Under the pieces are notes generated by a model. The model saw only the letters and a list, made by a program, of their open reading frames with translations, did no database searches and was not told the origin of the DNA. Below, piece by piece: positions 1-6,775 of a stretch of 11,339 nucleotides of DNA. Location of the stretch: assembly GCA_965651265.1 (NCBI GenBank), contig CBFGRV010000084.1, forward strand, positions 1 through 11,339, given 5' to 3'. The stretch's first letter is position 1; each line of letters opens with the position of its first letter. This DNA comes from CBFGRV01 sp965651265 (GTDB lineage Bacteria; Bacteroidota; Rhodothermia; Rhodothermales; VXPQ01). A program made the translations under genes and the position numbers.

Positions 1-25
1 CCCCATCTCCGCCCTCCGACCTCTC

Positions 26-2056
26 TCACCACTCATCCGTCCGGAACGGCGCCGCCGGAAGGCCGTCGCCATTGTACAGATTCGCCCCCTCCGGATTATC
101 CGCCCACGCGTAGCGCACGGCGACCGGCTCGCGCACTTGGTCGCTCCAGACGACGACGGTTTCGCCCTGGATCTCGGCATTCGCCCACACGAAGCGCCCA
201 TCGCGCCCGGCGATTGCAAAACCGCGCAGCGGGCCGCCGCGCGCGCGAAGCCCACGTCCGACGTGCGAGAACGCCAGCACCATCCGTCCGTCGCGCATCA
301 CGTGCCCGACGTACCGCGGACCGGAATGGACAACCTTCTGCCCGTACGTCACGGCCCGCGCGGCGAGGGCTAGCCGCCGCCCCACCTCCTGTTTGTTTCT
401 CGGGTGGATGTCATCGGCCTCACCGATGTCGATGGCCACGGCCTCGGCGGTGTTCGGCAGAGTGAGTGCCGCGCTCTGCGACTCGCGGAGCAGCGCCCAC
501 CCGCTTGACGCACCGGGATCGTCCGTCGGGTCCATGTAATTCGCCAGCGACACCCAGAGGAACGGGAAGTTTTCGCCGGACTCCGGATTCCACCGCTCAC
601 GCCAGTCCGTGATCATCCCGCGGAAGAGATTCCGATACTCGACGGCCTGATCGGGATACGCGTTCGACTCGCCCTGATACCAGATCACGCCCTTGATCGG
701 GAAGGACAGCATCGGGTGGATCATCTTGTTGTACAGGAGGGTCGGGATCTGATTCTTTTCGGCCTCGAGGTTCACGCGTGCGATCCCGACGCGGAACTTC
801 CAGTCGCCGGCGAGCGGTCGCCGACGGCCGCCCACCTCGATGTAGAGCAGATCGGATGCGCCCGTGATGCCGCCTCCGCCCGCGGTATCCTCCACGCGGA
901 CGGCGACGACGTTCGTCCCCGCGCGCAGGGCCTCGGCCGGCACCTCGTACACGCGGGCCCGATTCCACGCCTGCTCCATCCCGCCGACGCGATGCCCGTT
1001 CACGAAGCTAACGTCGGCATCGTCGATCATGCCGAGACCCAGCGTGATGGGTCGCGACGCCTCCGCCTCGCTCAGCTCGAAGCTCGTGCGGTACCACGCG
1101 ACGCCATCCAGCCCCTCGTAGCCGACCTCCTCCCACCGGCGCGGTACGGCGATCGTGCCCCATCCCGAATCATCCAGCTCGGGATCGGCCCAGACGGCGC
1201 GGCCGCCCTGCATACCGGCGTCCGCGGTGGGCAGCTCGCCGCCGATGCGCTCGCGCAGCGCCGCGCGGAGCTGCTGCTCGCGGTGGCGCTCCCGCTCCAT
1301 GATCTCACGGTAGGCGTTCTCGTCGAGGCCCAGCGCCTCCGCGCTCATCCACGGCTCGATGCGGCTGCCGCCCCAGGCGCTCTGGATGATGCCGATGGGC
1401 ACGTCGATGTGTTTGCGCAGCTCGCGCGCGAAGAAGAATCCGACGGCCGAGAAGGAGCCGATGTGCTCGGGCAGCGCCCGCTGCCACTCGCCGCCCGCGA
1501 GCTCATTCTCGGGCTGCGCGGACCACGAGTGCGGCACCTCGAAGTGGCGGATGGTAGGATCCGTGCCGGAGGCAATCTCCTGCTCGGCATTCATCGAGCT
1601 GGCCACCTCCCACTCCATGTTGGATTGCCCCGAGGCCACCCACACGTCGCCGAACAGGATGTTTTCGAAGCGATGCTCCTGGTTGCCCGCTCGGACGGTC
1701 AGTACGTGCGGCCCGCCCGCCGGCATCTCGGGGAGCGTCACCAGCCAGAGGCTGTCCTCGGCGGCCGTGGCCGACAGCTCTACATCACCCAATCGCACCT
1801 CCACGTTCGTCCCGGGCGCGGCCCATCCCCACACGGGCACCTGCGCCTCGCGCTGCATCACCATGTGGTCGCCGAAGAGGCGCGCAACGCGGAAGCCGTT
1901 GGATCGATCGGCGCGCCGGTTGTCCGGCTGAACATCCGCCGATACGGCCGGGTCGGACTCCCCGTTCGCAGAGACGGCCGCGCGGTTCGAGCCGCACCCC
2001 CACATCACGAAAATGCATGCTCCCAGGGCCAGGGTTAGTCGAAGCATGGAAGGCAT
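26..2056 (-). CDS. Sialate O-acetylesterase-type lipoprotein (SASA/SGNH-like esterase)
   Basis: Probably removes acetyl esters from sialic acid or other acetylated sugars outside the cytoplasm. Residues 5-20 are hydrophobic and end at Cys21 (MWGC), which suggests a lipoprotein signal with an atypical lipobox. Residues 55-140 form the N-terminal beta domain typical of the family (LFGDHMVMQR, PVWGWAAPG). The nucleophile motif GQSNMEW places the catalytic Ser at 145. WYQGESNAYPD lies at 459-469, and the DDIHP motif (Asp549, His551) supplies the other catalytic residues. Between the two catalytic halves, about residues 285-410 resemble a glycoside-hydrolase-2-like sugar-binding jelly roll (DDSGW, WYRTSFEL, FVNGHRVGG), as in larger bacterial members. 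The start at 2056 has no clear Shine-Dalgarno sequence; an in-frame ATG at 2047 (Met4) is equally possible. It lies 25 nt after the DoxX gene and is probably co-transcribed. The fold is sure; the exact substrate (sialate, or xylan/pectin acetyl groups) is not. Confidence 0.9.
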   Translation of the reverse strand: MPSMLRLTLALGACIFVMWGCGSNRAAVSANGESDPAVSADVQPDNRRADRSNGFRVARLFGDHMVMQREAQVPVWGWAAPGTNVEVRLGDVELSATAAEDSLWLVTLPEMPAGGPHVLTVRAGNQEHRFENILFGDVWVASGQSNMEWEVASSMNAEQEIASGTDPTIRHFEVPHSWSAQPENELAGGEWQRALPEHIGSFSAVGFFFARELRKHIDVPIGIIQSAWGGSRIEPWMSAEALGLDENAYREIMERERHREQQLRAALRERIGGELPTADAGMQGGRAVWADPELDDSGWGTIAVPRRWEEVGYEGLDGVAWYRTSFELSEAEASRPITLGLGMIDDADVSFVNGHRVGGMEQAWNRARVYEVPAEALRAGTNVVAVRVEDTAGGGGITGASDLLYIEVGGRRRPLAGDWKFRVGIARVNLEAEKNQIPTLLYNKMIHPMLSFPIKGVIWYQGESNAYPDQAVEYRNLFRGMITDWRERWNPESGENFPFLWVSLANYMDPTDDPGASSGWALLRESQSAALTLPNTAEAVAIDIGEADDIHPRNKQEVGRRLALAARAVTYGQKVVHSGPRYVGHVMRDGRMVLAFSHVGRGLRARGGPLRGFAIAGRDGRFVWANAEIQGETVVVWSDQVREPVAVRYAWADNPEGANLYNGDGLPAAPFRTDEW

Positions 2057-2081
2057 CTGTCGATTGGATGTTTACGAGATT

Positions 2082-2537
2082 TCACGCTTGCGCAAGGGTC
2101 TCGGGCGAAGGCCTCTCTCCGGTTCGGCGGCGGCTGAGCATCGCATCGAGACTGAACCGGCCGGGGCCAACAAAAAGCAGGCCGAAGAAGAAGAATGCGT
2201 TCTTCATCGCGTGAGCCGGGCCGCCCTGTCCAGTGACGATGTGCATGTTCGCCGCCACAATCATCGTAAGCATGATAAGCATGCACGCGGGCCGGAAAAA
2301 CAGGCCGAGCGCAACCAGGATGCCGCCGATCCCTTCGGCGAAGGCCGCCATGAACCCGAAGAAGGTATGGCCAAAGTCGATACCCAGTGCCTCGACGGCT
2401 CCTCCGGTCCGCGTCCATGCTTCAGGGCCGCCGGCCAGCTTCCTCCATCCATGAAAATATAGGAATCCGATCCCTACTCCGAGTCGCATCACGAGCAGGC
2501 CGGCGTCTTCGTACTTCTTGAGCGTCTTCCAGATCAT
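2082..2537 (-). CDS. DoxX family membrane protein
   Basis: A 151-residue integral membrane protein with the DoxX/DoxD-like pattern: four hydrophobic segments at about 13-30, 57-81, 84-101 and 111-126. The motif FLYFHGWRKLAGG follows helix 1, FAEGIGGILVALGLFFRPAC spans helix 2, and GPAHAMKNAFFFFGLLF precedes and forms helix 4. Length and motifs fit the family well. DoxX proteins are inner-membrane proteins; some are linked to quinone or thiosulfate redox reactions or to oxidative stress, but most, like this one, have no proven role. The ATG at 2537 is preceded only by a weak AGAGA. The gene is divergent from the outer-membrane receptor gene and stops 25 nt before the esterase, so it is likely the first gene of a two-gene operon. 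No link between the two functions is visible. Confidence 0.9.
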   Translation of the reverse strand: MIWKTLKKYEDAGLLVMRLGVGIGFLYFHGWRKLAGGPEAWTRTGGAVEALGIDFGHTFFGFMAAFAEGIGGILVALGLFFRPACMLIMLTMIVAANMHIVTGQGGPAHAMKNAFFFFGLLFVGPGRFSLDAMLSRRRTGERPSPETLAQA

Positions 2538-2555
2538 CGGTCTCTAGATCGTTGG

Positions 2556-2566
2556 TTTTGGCAAAA
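2556..2566. promoter_or_regulatory. Short dyad upstream of the DoxX gene
   Basis: TTTTGGCAAAA is a perfect 11-bp inverted repeat (arms TTTTG/CAAAA) lying 18 bp before the DoxX start codon. It could be a regulator site or part of the promoter, but short dyads like this also occur by chance. No convincing -10/-35 or Bacteroidota-type TTTG/TAnnTTTG promoter pair was found in the rest of the 2538-2798 intergenic region. Confidence 0.15.
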
Positions 2567-2682
2567 TGTCGTACAGCAACCGCACGGTCGCGGAGACGTT
2601 GGGTGGGCGCGTCTGATTGAACGTTACGCTAGTAAACCGACCCATGTAGTTCGATGCACTCTACAACGCCGAGGTGCATTTC

Positions 2683-2745
2683 ATGACGAAGAAGCAATCA
2701 AAAACGCCGCTGGGCCATAAGGATAGGGTCGATCCGGCCGAATAG
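2683..2745 (+). CDS. Possible 20-codon leader ORF upstream of the receptor gene
   Basis: An ATG at 2683 opens a 20-codon frame encoding MTKKQSKTPLGHKDRVDPAE and ends at a TAG at 2743. A GAGG at 2671-2674 sits 8 nt before the ATG, a better ribosome-binding site than most genes here have. The peptide is hydrophilic and charged, with no signal peptide or membrane segment. It ends 53 nt before the ATG of the receptor gene, so it could be a translated leader or small protein on the same transcript. No family is recognised, and a chance ORF is quite possible at this length. Confidence 0.25.
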   Translation: MTKKQSKTPLGHKDRVDPAE

Positions 2746-2798
2746 GAAGGAAGCGGTTCGTCGCATCCGCATGTATCGGAAGCAGTTCGGAAGTTGTG

Positions 2799-5255
2799 AT
2801 GGTCCCTGGTACTACATTCATCAAGGCCCTGCGCCGGGTGGTATTCGCGCTCGTGATCGGCGTGGGTGCGGCGAGCCCTGCTTTCGCGCAGGATGGATCC
2901 GTCGTCGGGCGCGTCATCGATGCGGAGACGCACGAGCCGCTCATTTCGGCGACCATCGAGTTGCGTGATGCCGTGGATTCCTCCCTCGTCGCCGGCGCCG
3001 CGGCCGACGAGCAGGGCCGGTTTAGCTTGACGCGCCTGCGGACGGGCCGCTATGTGCTGCGCATCGGCTTCGTCGGGTTCGCCGCACACGTCGTCCCCGA
3101 GCTGACCCTTACCGCTGAGCAGCCGCGCGTCGACGTCGGCACGATCGCGCTGCGCCCCGAAACAGCCGAGCTCGACGAGGTCCAAATCTCCGCTGAGCGC
3201 GAATTCATGGAGTTCGGCATCGACAGGACCATCTATCATCCGGCCAACCAGCCCGTGGCGATGGGCGGCGCCGCGAGCGACCTGCTCGAGCAGATCCCCT
3301 CCGTCGAGATCGACATCGACGGCAACATCAGCCTGCGAGGCAGCCAGGGGGTGACCGTCTACCTCAATGGCAAGCCGGCACCGATGAGAGGCGAGGCGCT
3401 CACCAGCTTCCTGCGCAGCCTCGCCGCCGCCGACATCGAGCGCGTGGAGGTGATCCCGAATCCGTCCGCCCGTTTCGAGCCCGAGGGTGGGGCCGGCATC
3501 CTCAACATCGTCCTGAAGAAGGAGCGCGGCATCGGACTCGGCGGCGGTGTGCAGGCCTCCATCAACACGCGCGGCCGATACGGCGCCTCCGTGAACGGCC
3601 ACTACGGGAACGGGCCGGTGAACGCCTTCGCCAACTACGGCCTTCGATACGGCGCGTGGGACAGCAACGGCTGGCGCTACCGCGAGAACCGCTATCTCGA
3701 CCCCATGACATTCTTGCGCGAGGAGATGGAGAGTAGCTCCGCGGGGCTGTCGCACAATGTGAACGCCTCGGTCGACTACTCCCTGGGCGAAAAGAGCACG
3801 CTTTCCTTCGCCACCGTCCTCAGCCGGCGTGGGAACGACGGCGACAGCGAGACGAGCTACCTGGAGCTCGACGAGAACGAGTATCCTTTCGAGCGCTACC
3901 GGCGCCTTCGTGAGAACGAAGACGCGGACCTCAGCATGGATTACCGGCTGGATTTCCGGCACGTCTTCCAGCCGCGCGTGCACGAGCTGTCCATCGAGAT
4001 GAGGTACGAAGATGACCGCGAGGACGAATCGCGGCTGTTCACCCATCGGACGCTGCCGCTCGACGATCCCACGGCACCCGGGATGCTCTCCGAGCGCCAG
4101 CAGATCACGGAATGGGACCACGACCGCGAGCTCGAATTCGATCTGGACTACCAGCGGCCCCTCACCGAATGGCTGAAGGCGGAGGTAGGGCTGGATAGCG
4201 ATCTGGAGTGGAGCGATAATTCGTTCTTCTCTGAAACCGCGCTGGCGGGGGGCGAATTCGTGCCCGACGACCGGCTCAACAACACGTTCACCTACAGCCA
4301 GCGGCAGCATTCGGCATACGCCGTGCTCTCGGCCGGCGCCGGCGCGTTCGGGGTGCAGGCGGGCCTGCGATTCGAGCACGCGACGACCCTCTTCGATTTG
4401 CACACCACGAACGAGGCCTTCAAGAACCGCTACACGAGCCTCTTCCCCAGCGTACACCTTACCTACAAGCTCTCCGACCGCTCGCAGCTGCAGGCATCCT
4501 ACACGAAACGTGTGCGGCGACCCAGAGAGAGGCAGCTCAATCCCTACGGCGGCTACGGCGATCCCACCTCGCGGCGCGAGGGCAATCCGTATCTGACGCC
4601 GGAATACACGCACAGCGGCGAGTTGAGCTACCGCCTGCTCGGGCAGAGCTACACGGTTACCGTTTCGCCGTACCTCCGCTATTCAGTCGACCAGATCGGT
4701 TGGCACGAGCGCATCACGGACGACGGCGTCACCATCCTGACCTTCGACAATTTCGACACGGAGACCTCCTACGGCGCGGAGCTCATCACCTCGCTCTCGA
4801 TCAGGCGCTGGTTCAAGGGCGAGTGGAGCACCAACTTCTACAAGCAGGTGACGGAGGCCGGCAGCCTTGCCGCCGAGCTGTCCAACAACGCCATTGGGTT
4901 CCGATCCCGGCTTTCCGGGACCGTCGACATGGGCTCGGGCCTCAAGCTGCAGCTCGCGCAGCGCTACCGCTCACCGCGCGATATCCCCGGCGGGCGCATC
5001 AACGCCTCCACCAGCACGGACATCGCGCTCCGGCAGGAATGGATGTCGGGGCGCCTGAGCGTGGGGCTCAACGCGCGTGACATCTTCGGCGAAAACGGCT
5101 TCCTCGTCGCGCGCGACATGGAACGCTACTACCAGGAATACTATCAGAATCGCCGGGAGCGGAGCGTGCAGCTCTCCATTCGTTACACGTTTGCGGGCAA
5201 ACAGCCGGCGGGCGGAGGCTCCCGAGGCGGCACGCGGGGCGGGCGGCGGCGTTAG
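2799..5255 (+). CDS. Outer-membrane beta-barrel receptor, TonB-dependent-receptor-like (carboxypeptidase-regulatory + plug + barrel)
   Basis: Outer-membrane protein of the Bacteroidota-type TonB-dependent receptor/OMP_b-brl_3 family, presumably for uptake or binding of an unidentified ligand. Numbering is from a GTG at 2796. A signal peptide ends at about residue 31 (SPAFA before QDG). Residues 35-120 form a carboxypeptidase-regulatory-like Ig-type domain (GSVVGRVIDAETHEPLISATI ... DEQGRFSL ... GRYVLRIGFVGF). The plug follows at about 155-241 (DLLEQIPSVEID, GVTVYLNGKPAP, IERVEVIPNPSARFEPEG). The rest is barrel, with alternating strands and acidic/aromatic loops to about Phe799, then a 20-residue Gly/Arg-rich tail. 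ATG 2799 is preferred over GTG 2796 because GGAAG (2789-2793) is then 5 nt upstream. No TonB box was identified. The MATE gene starts 33 nt downstream. No SusD partner is present, so a polysaccharide locus is not supported. Confidence 0.92.
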   Translation: MVPGTTFIKALRRVVFALVIGVGAASPAFAQDGSVVGRVIDAETHEPLISATIELRDAVDSSLVAGAAADEQGRFSLTRLRTGRYVLRIGFVGFAAHVVPELTLTAEQPRVDVGTIALRPETAELDEVQISAEREFMEFGIDRTIYHPANQPVAMGGAASDLLEQIPSVEIDIDGNISLRGSQGVTVYLNGKPAPMRGEALTSFLRSLAAADIERVEVIPNPSARFEPEGGAGILNIVLKKERGIGLGGGVQASINTRGRYGASVNGHYGNGPVNAFANYGLRYGAWDSNGWRYRENRYLDPMTFLREEMESSSAGLSHNVNASVDYSLGEKSTLSFATVLSRRGNDGDSETSYLELDENEYPFERYRRLRENEDADLSMDYRLDFRHVFQPRVHELSIEMRYEDDREDESRLFTHRTLPLDDPTAPGMLSERQQITEWDHDRELEFDLDYQRPLTEWLKAEVGLDSDLEWSDNSFFSETALAGGEFVPDDRLNNTFTYSQRQHSAYAVLSAGAGAFGVQAGLRFEHATTLFDLHTTNEAFKNRYTSLFPSVHLTYKLSDRSQLQASYTKRVRRPRERQLNPYGGYGDPTSRREGNPYLTPEYTHSGELSYRLLGQSYTVTVSPYLRYSVDQIGWHERITDDGVTILTFDNFDTETSYGAELITSLSIRRWFKGEWSTNFYKQVTEAGSLAAELSNNAIGFRSRLSGTVDMGSGLKLQLAQRYRSPRDIPGGRINASTSTDIALRQEWMSGRLSVGLNARDIFGENGFLVARDMERYYQEYYQNRRERSVQLSIRYTFAGKQPAGGGSRGGTRGGRRR

Positions 5256-5257
5256 CT

Positions 5258-5264
5258 CGGAGGA
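5258..5264 (+). promoter_or_regulatory. Shine-Dalgarno-like site far from the MATE start
   Basis: CGGAGGA is the only strong Shine-Dalgarno match in the receptor-MATE gap, but it lies 24 nt before the ATG at 5289, far beyond the usual 5-10 nt. No in-frame ATG, GTG or TTG exists between the two. Either the site is not used or translation is coupled or spaced unusually. Confidence 0.3.
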
Positions 5265-5288
5265 AATTTCGAGCTTCGATCGGCCGGC

Positions 5289-6716
5289 ATGCTTCGCTTT
5301 CTGCTAAAACCTATCAGCAACGCCATCGGGGGCGTCGGATCGGCCCTCGCGAAGCTCGAGTTGGTGGATGGAGAGCGCGCCCGGCGCGTGTCGGGGCTCG
5401 CCTGGCCGCGCATCGTGACGGGCCTCGCGAGGATGTCGAAGTCCACGGCCGACGTAGCCATGGTCGGCACGGCCCTCGGCGCGACGGCCATCGCCGGCGT
5501 CGGTTACGCCCTCCCCTTCTCCGGGCTCGCCTACATGATCGGCGGCGGCATCGCCGGAGGCACCATCAGCCTCGTTTCGCAGCGCCTCGCAGCCGGCCTC
5601 ACCAGGCAGAGCAGCACGGCCGTCAAGGTCAGCGCGCTGTTTGCGATCGGAGCGACACTACCTCTGACGCTGGCCTTCTGGATCTTCGCCGAGCCGCTCG
5701 TCGGCATCATCGGCAGGGACGAAGAGACCATCGCCTTCGGTGCCGACTACCTGCGAGTCGCGAGCACCTCCATGTCGTTTACCGCTCTGAGCATGGTGGC
5801 GAGCCGCACCCTCCTCGCCGCCAACGATTCCTGGTCTCCGATGGTGGTCCGCGCAGGCGGTGCGCTGCTGAACATCGGGCTGAATGCCGTCTTCATCTTC
5901 GTTCTGGATCTGGGGGTGGTCGGGGCGGCGCTCGGTACGGTCATCTCTGACCTTGCCGTCGCGTCGGCCTTTTTGTGGGGTCTGACGAGAGGCTCGCTGC
6001 CCGGCATCGGCTGGCTGCCGGTGAAGCTCGATTGGTCGGCCCCTCATTGGGAGCGGACCACGGCGCGCCATCTCGCCAAGATTTCGACGCCTCTCGTACT
6101 CACTAACATCGGCCAACATGGCGGCCAGTTTCCGATGCTGGCCGTTGTCAGCCTCTTCGGGCCGCAGGTCGTGGCGGCCTTCGTGATTGCGCTTCGCATC
6201 CGTGGCCTCATGAATACTCCTGGATGGGGATTCGGCCTGGCCTCGAGCAGTCTGGTCGGCCAGTCTCTCGGACTCAACCGCGAGGAAGAAGCCGGAGCCT
6301 ACGCCCAGGATGCTCTTCGCTTCGCGGTAACGGTCTACGTGATCGCGGCGGCGATCGTCTTCGTTCTCGCCGATCCGGTGAGCCGGCTTTTCGTGAGCGA
6401 CCCGGTCGTCGTCGGTATGACGAAGACGCTCCTGCGCGTTACCTGCCTCAGTGTGGTGCTCTGGGGCGTGATGAACGGCTCGCTCGGACCGCTTCGCGCC
6501 AGCGGCGACACGATCTGGCCTTTTGTCGGCCAGATGATAGGCCTCTTCGGCCTGGCGCTCCCGGCGGCGTACCTCGGGGCCGTCACCTCGCTCGGCCTCG
6601 CCGGACTGTACCTCGCCCTCCTCCTCGAGACGGGCGTGCCGGCCGCCGTGACGTACTACCGCTTCCGGAGCAATCGCTGGAAGCTCGTCAGCCGTGCGTA
6701 TCGGCCCGCAGCGTGA
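5289..6716 (+). CDS. MATE family multidrug/Na+ efflux transporter
   Basis: A 475-residue inner-membrane protein of the multidrug and toxic compound extrusion family, which exports drugs or metabolites in exchange for H+ or Na+. The length and about 12 hydrophobic segments fit. The two MatE repeats are recognisable: the first at about 35-230 (MSKSTADVAMVGTALGATAI, then GGGIAGGTISLVSQRLAAG), the second at about 260-455 (GLMNTPGWGFGLASSSLVGQ, then SLGPLRASGDTIWPFVGQM). LAANDSWSPMVVRAGGALLN is the typical segment near the end of repeat 1 and is mirrored by LRASGDTIWPFVG. It is more similar in feel to DinF/NorM-like prokaryotic members than to eukaryotic ones, but the substrate cannot be read from sequence. 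It starts 33 nt after the receptor gene and is probably co-transcribed. It is convergent with the metalloprotease gene, 59 bp away. Confidence 0.93.
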   Translation: MLRFLLKPISNAIGGVGSALAKLELVDGERARRVSGLAWPRIVTGLARMSKSTADVAMVGTALGATAIAGVGYALPFSGLAYMIGGGIAGGTISLVSQRLAAGLTRQSSTAVKVSALFAIGATLPLTLAFWIFAEPLVGIIGRDEETIAFGADYLRVASTSMSFTALSMVASRTLLAANDSWSPMVVRAGGALLNIGLNAVFIFVLDLGVVGAALGTVISDLAVASAFLWGLTRGSLPGIGWLPVKLDWSAPHWERTTARHLAKISTPLVLTNIGQHGGQFPMLAVVSLFGPQVVAAFVIALRIRGLMNTPGWGFGLASSSLVGQSLGLNREEEAGAYAQDALRFAVTVYVIAAAIVFVLADPVSRLFVSDPVVVGMTKTLLRVTCLSVVLWGVMNGSLGPLRASGDTIWPFVGQMIGLFGLALPAAYLGAVTSLGLAGLYLALLLETGVPAAVTYYRFRSNRWKLVSRAYRPAA

Positions 6717-6775
6717 CCACCAGAGGCCTGCCGCGGCGGGGGCGCTTCCTTATCTTGACGCCCACCTCGGCCCCC

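Noticed and set aside
716..2038. 440-residue open frame antisense to the esterase gene
   Set aside because: Composition is Arg/His/Ala-rich with no domain or signal, and the opposite strand encodes an esterase with all its catalytic motifs.
2617..2645. TTGAAC as a possible -35 element upstream of the receptor gene
   Set aside because: No acceptable -10 hexamer lies 16-18 bp downstream, and no Bacteroidota-type promoter pair was found either.
2771..2968. 65-residue frame overlapping the start of the receptor gene, with a purine-rich AGGAAGGAAG 17 nt upstream
   Set aside because: It mostly overlaps the signal peptide and first domain of the receptor in a different frame, and the spacing from the purine run is too long.
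2661..4613. 650-residue open frame antisense to the receptor gene
   Set aside because: It lies wholly within or opposite the receptor gene and its 5' region, and its product is a biased run of Val/Ala/Arg/His without recognisable domains. Long antisense frames are expected in GC-rich genes; the plus-strand frame has clear domains.
6717..6775. Possible terminator between the convergent MATE and protease genes
   Set aside because: The best hairpin (around CCTGCCGCGGCGGG, 6727-6740) has only about five pairs including a wobble, and the pyrimidine run after it is interrupted and distant, so no terminator is called.
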